A stretch of DNA of 54,652 bases, taken from contig CACENJ010000006.1 in NCBI GenBank assembly GCA_902560855.1, positions 1 to 54,652 of the forward strand, in the 5' to 3' direction. Source of the DNA: an uncultured Pelagibacteraceae bacterium. Lineage in GTDB: Bacteria > Pseudomonadota > Alphaproteobacteria > Pelagibacterales > Pelagibacteraceae. Shown in pieces: positions 50,286-54,652 of the stretch (positions within the stretch are counted from its first letter, which is position 1; the number at the start of each line of letters is the position of its first letter). The translations under genes were made by a program, and so were the position numbers. The notes under the pieces are model-generated. The model did no database searches, was not told the DNA's origin, and saw only the letters and a list, made by a program, of their open reading frames with translations.

Positions 50286-51215
50286 TTATTTTTTTGTTAG
50301 TTCTAAAAAGACGTCTTCTAAATCGCCGTCTTCCGTGGAAATATCTAAAATTTTTGTATTGTTTTTCTGAATTAATTTAACAATTTCTTCTATATTAATT
50401 CTGTTTTTTTCATAAGTCATACTAATTTCATTTTCTTTGCAATATAGTAATTTTATAGAATCTAATTCACCATCTTTAATTTTAATTAATTTATCTACTT
50501 TAAAAGTAACTTTTTTTTTCTGAAACTTGTTTATAAGATTTTTTGTACTATCAAATGCAACTAAGTTTCCTTTACTTAATATTCCAATTCTATTACACAT
50601 TTTTTCTGCTTCTTCTAAATAGTGGGTAGTTAAAATTATGGTAACACCTTGTTGGTGTAAAAGTTTTAAATTTTCCCAAAGATTTTTTCTAAGATTGACA
50701 TCCACGCCAGCAGTAGGTTCATCTAGAATTATTATAGGTGGTTGATGAACTAATGATTTTGCTATTAGGAGTCTTCTTTTCATACCTCCAGATAAACTTC
50801 TTGCGTAACTGTTTGCTTGATCTTCAAGTGATACTAGTTTTAAAATTGTATCTGTAATTCTATCTTTTTTTTTAACACCATAAAGTCCTGCCTGTAATTC
50901 TAACTGTTTTTTTGGACTAAAAAATGGATCAAGATTAACTTCTTGTGGAACAATCCCAATTGATGCTCTTACCTGTCTTGGATTTTTATCAAGGTCAAAA
51001 CCCCAAACGTTAACCTTTCCCGAAGTTTTTATTACTGTTCCAGCTAAAATATTTATGAAAGTTGTTTTTCCAGCACCATTTGGTCCAAGCAAACCAAAAA
51101 TTTCTCCTTCCTGCACGTCTAAGTTTAAATTATTTATAGCATGAACAGGTTTATTGCTTTTTTTTGAATAAATTTTATTTAAATTTTCAACAGATATTAC
51201 ATTTTTTTTATTCAT
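50286..51215 (-). CDS. ABC transporter ATP-binding protein (ABC-2 export type, YadG/CcmA-like)
   Basis: The 309-residue ATPase has Walker A GLLGPNGAGKTTFINILAG, the Q-loop in IGIVPQEVNLDPFFSP, the signature LSGGMKRRLLIAKSL, Walker B PIIILDEPTAGVDVNLR, and the His switch in LTTHYLEEAEKM. A C-terminal accessory domain of about 85 residues follows, as in ABC-2 exporters of the YadG type. Normally a membrane partner is encoded next door. Here both neighbours (regA, convergent; polA, divergent) are unrelated, so the permease must be elsewhere. The substrate is unknown. Confidence 0.92.
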   Translation of the reverse strand: MNKKNVISVENLNKIYSKKSNKPVHAINNLNLDVQEGEIFGLLGPNGAGKTTFINILAGTVIKTSGKVNVWGFDLDKNPRQVRASIGIVPQEVNLDPFFSPKKQLELQAGLYGVKKKDRITDTILKLVSLEDQANSYARSLSGGMKRRLLIAKSLVHQPPIIILDEPTAGVDVNLRKNLWENLKLLHQQGVTIILTTHYLEEAEKMCNRIGILSKGNLVAFDSTKNLINKFQKKKVTFKVDKLIKIKDGELDSIKLLYCKENEISMTYEKNRINIEEIVKLIQKNNTKILDISTEDGDLEDVFLELTKK

Positions 51216-51266
51216 AAGAGATTATACATTTATAAAATTCAGTAAAATTAAGATAACATAATTTAA

Positions 51267-54050
51267 ATGACAAAAATAAAAAAAACAGACCATTTTTATT
51301 TAATTGATGGCTCAGGTTATATTTTTAGGGCATATTATGCTCTTCCTCCTTTGAGTCGAAAAAGTGATGGTTTGCCTACAGGTGCAGTATCAGGGTTTTG
51401 CAATATGCTTTTTAAATTGTTAGAAGACTCCAAATCAAATGATAACGTTCAAAAACCAACTCATTTTGCGGTAATTTTTGATTCAGCGAGAAAAAATTTT
51501 AGAAATGAAATTTATTCTGAGTATAAAGCTAATAGATCCGAAGCACCTGAAGATTTAATTCCACAGTTTGAATATATAAGAAAATCTGTTGAAGCATTTA
51601 ATTTGCCATCAATAGAATTGTTAAATTATGAGGCTGACGATTTAATAGCAACTTATGTTGATCAAATTTTAAAAAAAGATGCAAAAGTTACAATTATTTC
51701 TTCAGATAAAGACTTAATGCAATTGTACAGAAAAAATGTTCGAATTTATGATCCTATGAAAAATAAATTTATTTTACCAGAAGATATAAATAACAAGTTT
51801 GGTGTGGAGCCAAACAAAATAATTGATGTACAAGCTCTAGCAGGAGATAGTAGCGATAACGTTCCAGGGGTTCCAGGAATAGGTGTAAAAACAGCAGCCG
51901 AATTAATTAATAAGTATGGTTCACTTGAAAAATTACTAGAAAAAGCAAAAGAAATTAAACAAAATAAAAGAAGAGAAACTATTATTGAAAATAAAAATAA
52001 AGCAATATTAAGCAAAAAACTAGTTACGTTAAAAAACGATGTACCAGTAAAAAAAAAAATCGAAGAATTTGTTTTAAAAAAAATAGATAAAAATAGATTA
52101 TACAATTATTTAAGAGAGATGGAATTTAATAGATTGTTAAGTTCTGTCATTTCAACCTATGGTGAAATGGATTTTTCTAATGATAATAAAGATAGTAATT
52201 CAAATGGACAGACTAAAGAAAAAAAAAATATTAATGATAAAAATTATTTTCTAATAAAGAAAGAAGAAGAAATTAACCAGTGGATTGCAGAGGCCGAAGA
52301 ATATGGAGAAGTGGCCATAGATACTGAAACAAGTTCTCTTGATCCTCATCAAGCTGAATTAATAGGTATTTCACTAAGTACAAAAATAGGCAAAGCTTGC
52401 TACATACCTATTGGCCACAATAGTGAGAATTGTTTAAGAAAAATAAATGTAATAAAAAAATTAAAACCAATTCTTGAAGATAAAAGCATAAAAAAAATAG
52501 GTCAAAATATAAAATTTGATTTTATAGTGCTATACAAAAATGGAATTCAAATGAATTCTATGGAGGATACAATGTTAATGTCTTACGTTTTAGATGCTGG
52601 TAAAAATAGACATAATATGGATATATTATCCGAGATACATTTAAATCATAAAACAATATCATTTAAAGATTTGGTTGGTACAGGAAAAAAACAGATAAAT
52701 TTTAGCGAAGTTGAAATTAATAAAGCAATGCAATATGCAGCTGAAGATGCTGACATTACTTTGAGGTTATACAAAATATTTTTAGAAAATCTTAAGAGAG
52801 AAAAACTTATAAATATTTATGAAATTTTTGAAAAGCCATTGATTAAAATATTGGCTTTTATGGAGATAAGTGGAATAAAAATAGATAGCAAATTTTTAAA
52901 AAATTTATCTGAAAAATTTGAAAAAAAAATTAACGAAATAGAAAAGAAGATTTTTAAAATTTCAAAAAAGGAATTTAATATTGCTTCAACAAAACAACTT
53001 GGTGAAATTATGTACAATGAGCTTAAAATTGCATCTTTAAAAAAAACTAAAAAAGGAAGTTTTGCCACAAGTGCAAATGTATTAGAAGATTTAGCTTATA
53101 AAGGCCACAAACTTCCCCAATTAGTTTTAGATTGGAGACAGGTATCAAAATTAAAAAATACTTATTCAGATTCTTTGCCAGAATTTGTAAATCCTCTGAC
53201 GAAAAGAGTTCATACCTCTTTTTTGTTGGCAGCTACAACTACTGGAAGGTTAGCTTCTAGTGACCCAAATTTACAAAATATTCCAATTAAATCAGAAGAT
53301 GGAAAAGATATAAGAAAGGCATTTATTGCGGAAAAAGAAAATGTTCTTGTTTCTGCAGATTATAATCAAATAGAAATGAGAATTCTTGCGGATTTAGCAG
53401 ATGTTAAGGAACTGAAAAAAGCTTTTAAAAATAATGAAGACATACATACCTTAACTGCAAGTCAAGTTTTTAATGTTGATATCAAAAGAGTTGACCAAGA
53501 CACAAGAAGAAAAGCAAAGGCTATTAATTTTGGAATTATTTATGGAATTTCGCAATATGGTTTAGCAAAACAAATAATGGTTTCTAATAATGAGGCTGAG
53601 CAATTTTTAAATTCATATTTTTTGAAATTTCCAGAAATTAAAGAATATATGAACTCCACAATTAAATTTTGTAGAAAAAGTGGATTTGTAAATAATATTT
53701 TTGGAAGAAGAACTCATATTAGAGGAATAAACGATAAAAATTATAATGTGAGAAATTTTCAAGAAAGAGCAGCGATTAATGCACCAATCCAAGGATCTGC
53801 ATCAGAGCTAATGAGAATTGCCATGATAAGATTAAGCCAAAGATTTGCAAATAAAAAAGATATAAAGACTAAAATTTTATTGCAAATTCATGATGAATTG
53901 ATTTTTGAAGTTCCAAAGAATGAACTTAATGAAATTAATAATATAATAAAAGAAGAGATGACAAGTGTTGCAAAAAGTGATTTACATTCTTTTTCTATAC
54001 CTTTAACAGTTGATTTAAACTTTGGCGAAAATTGGGGAATACTTCATTAA
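51267..54050 (+). CDS. polA: DNA polymerase I
   Basis: Pol I fills gaps and removes RNA primers. The 927-residue protein keeps all three domains. The 5'-3' exonuclease spans about 1-290 (LIDGSGYIFRAYYALP, YEADDLIATYV, AGDSSDNVPGVPGIGVKTAA). The 3'-5' exonuclease spans about 335-530 with its catalytic acids in VAIDTETSSLD, KIGQNIKFDF and YAAEDADIT, so proofreading looks intact. The polymerase has motif A SADYNQIEMRILADLA, motif B RRKAKAINFGIIYGISQYG and motif C LLQIHDELIFEVP. It is a single gene, divergent from the ABC ATPase across 51 bp. Confidence 0.98.
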   Translation: MTKIKKTDHFYLIDGSGYIFRAYYALPPLSRKSDGLPTGAVSGFCNMLFKLLEDSKSNDNVQKPTHFAVIFDSARKNFRNEIYSEYKANRSEAPEDLIPQFEYIRKSVEAFNLPSIELLNYEADDLIATYVDQILKKDAKVTIISSDKDLMQLYRKNVRIYDPMKNKFILPEDINNKFGVEPNKIIDVQALAGDSSDNVPGVPGIGVKTAAELINKYGSLEKLLEKAKEIKQNKRRETIIENKNKAILSKKLVTLKNDVPVKKKIEEFVLKKIDKNRLYNYLREMEFNRLLSSVISTYGEMDFSNDNKDSNSNGQTKEKKNINDKNYFLIKKEEEINQWIAEAEEYGEVAIDTETSSLDPHQAELIGISLSTKIGKACYIPIGHNSENCLRKINVIKKLKPILEDKSIKKIGQNIKFDFIVLYKNGIQMNSMEDTMLMSYVLDAGKNRHNMDILSEIHLNHKTISFKDLVGTGKKQINFSEVEINKAMQYAAEDADITLRLYKIFLENLKREKLINIYEIFEKPLIKILAFMEISGIKIDSKFLKNLSEKFEKKINEIEKKIFKISKKEFNIASTKQLGEIMYNELKIASLKKTKKGSFATSANVLEDLAYKGHKLPQLVLDWRQVSKLKNTYSDSLPEFVNPLTKRVHTSFLLAATTTGRLASSDPNLQNIPIKSEDGKDIRKAFIAEKENVLVSADYNQIEMRILADLADVKELKKAFKNNEDIHTLTASQVFNVDIKRVDQDTRRKAKAINFGIIYGISQYGLAKQIMVSNNEAEQFLNSYFLKFPEIKEYMNSTIKFCRKSGFVNNIFGRRTHIRGINDKNYNVRNFQERAAINAPIQGSASELMRIAMIRLSQRFANKKDIKTKILLQIHDELIFEVPKNELNEINNIIKEEMTSVAKSDLHSFSIPLTVDLNFGENWGILH

Positions 54051-54060
54051 TAGGTAACGC

Positions 54061-54089
54061 TTGCCCAATTAAGAACAATTTAGTATTTT
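54061..54089 (+). promoter_or_regulatory. Candidate promoter of chvI
   Basis: TTGCCC (54061-54066) and TATTTT (54084-54089) are 17 bp apart in the 53-bp gap between polA and chvI. The predicted start would give a leader of about 8 bases before the ATG at 54104. This is a weak to moderate match in AT-rich DNA. Confidence 0.3.
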
Positions 54090-54103
54090 TATATTTGTTT
54101 AAA

Positions 54104-54652
54104 ATGAAACAAACTATTGCACTAATCGATGACGATAGAAATATACTTACTAGTATAAGTATGGCACTAGAAAAAGAAGGATTTAGCGTTCAAACATATC
54201 TTGATGGAGAAAGTGCATTAATTGGCTTATCTAGAACACCGCCTGATTTAGCTATAGTAGATATTAAGATGCCAAAAATGGATGGAGAAGAGCTATTAAA
54301 AAAATTAAGAAAAAAAACATCTTTACCAGTAATTTTTTTAACTTCAAAAGATGAAGAAGTAGATGAGTTACTTGGTTTAAAACTAGGTGCAGATGATTTT
54401 ATAAAAAAATCAGGAGGTTTTTCCATAAAAGTATTGATTGAAAGAATTAGAGTTCAGTTGAGAAAAAAAAATATAAATTTAGATGATGCAAAAAACATTA
54501 TTCAACATGGAAAATTGAAACTAGACCCTTCCCAATTAGAATGCGAATGGGATGGAAAGCAATTGCCCGATAAACTAACAACAACAGAATTTCTAATAGT
54601 TAAAGAATTGGCAAAAAGACCAGGAATTATTAAAGAAAGATCTCAACTAATG
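54104..54652 (+). CDS. chvI: ChvI-type response regulator, OmpR family (3' end outside window)
   Basis: The frame from this ATG stays open to the window edge (183 codons). The start MKQTIALIDDDRNILTSISM matches ChvI, the regulator of the ChvG-ChvI envelope and acid-response system in Alphaproteobacteria. The receiver has Asp9-Asp10-Asp11, the phosphoacceptor Asp53 in AIVDIKMPKMDG and Thr80 in FLTSKDEE. The usual Lys-Pro after beta-5 is changed: Lys102 is followed by Ser-Gly-Gly (FIKKSGGFSIKVLIERI). A winged-helix output domain begins around residue 130 and is cut by the edge. The ChvG kinase would be expected downstream but is not visible. Confidence 0.92.
   Translation, partial: MKQTIALIDDDRNILTSISMALEKEGFSVQTYLDGESALIGLSRTPPDLAIVDIKMPKMDGEELLKKLRKKTSLPVIFLTSKDEEVDELLGLKLGADDFIKKSGGFSIKVLIERIRVQLRKKNINLDDAKNIIQHGKLKLDPSQLECEWDGKQLPDKLTTTEFLIVKELAKRPGIIKERSQLM

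Noticed and set aside
51746-52105. 119-codon open frame on the minus strand
   Set aside because: Antisense of the polA exonuclease domain, no recognisable motif and no separate promoter or ribosome site.

Overview
This window is a gene-dense, very AT-rich chromosomal segment that looks like the SAR11 clade (Pelagibacterales, Alphaproteobacteria). The reasons are the AT- and lysine-rich coding, 1-10 bp gene overlaps, a largest gene-free gap of only 194 bp, a DMSP demethylation cluster whose dmdA product closely resembles the Pelagibacter enzyme as I remember it, a SAM-II riboswitch in front of metX, a class I lysyl-tRNA synthetase, and RegA- and ChvI-type regulators. I see no rRNA, tRNA, CRISPR array, insertion sequence or prophage. 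Both edge genes (leuC and chvI) are cut by the window.

Layout. (1) 1-28087, plus strand: the leuC end, leuD and leuB; then dmdC-dmdB-dmdA (DMSP to methylmercaptopropionate and its CoA-dependent oxidation); asd; and a nearly complete block of TCA-cycle enzymes (sdhCDAB, mmsA, mdh, sucCD, sucAB, lpdA). priA and the F1 ATP synthase operon atpHAGDC follow. (2) 28084-37174, minus strand: metX-metW-gloB behind a SAM-II riboswitch, and a long unit running rplU-rpmA-obgE-proB-proA-nadD-rsfS-ctpA-rppH from a good promoter. (3) 37369-39343, plus: hisC-tyrA. (4) 39340-42877, minus: trkH, an AmpG-like permease and an NlpC/P60 peptidase, probably a potassium gene followed by a muropeptide-recycling pair. 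(5) 42954-46444, plus: lysS, pyrD, rpmB and a queuosine-precursor transporter. (6) 46448-49552, minus: a three-gene polyamine cluster (ornithine decarboxylase-like, deoxyhypusine/homospermidine synthase-like, arginase/agmatinase family). (7) 49673 to the end: regA (plus), an ABC ATPase without a permease (minus), polA (plus) and the start of chvI (plus).

How the genes fit together. The dmd genes would supply one-carbon units on tetrahydrofolate and, downstream, reduced sulfur. The metXW operon, under SAM control, would start methionine synthesis; Asd supplies both the methionine and the lysine branches. The TCA block and the ATP synthase form a respiratory core.

The most unusual observation is in succinate dehydrogenase. 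Both membrane-anchor histidines that ligate heme b in characterised two-anchor enzymes are replaced (SdhC Gln80, SdhD Phe63), while the predicted ubiquinone-site residues in SdhB, SdhC and SdhD are kept. Next in interest are the polyamine cluster with a catalytic-lysine-bearing DHS-like enzyme, the cytoplasmic-looking NlpC/P60 enzyme overlapping an AmpG-like gene, and a ChvI receiver domain whose conserved Lys-Pro is Lys-Ser-Gly-Gly. Apart from these I see conserved housekeeping content and no clear undescribed multigene system.
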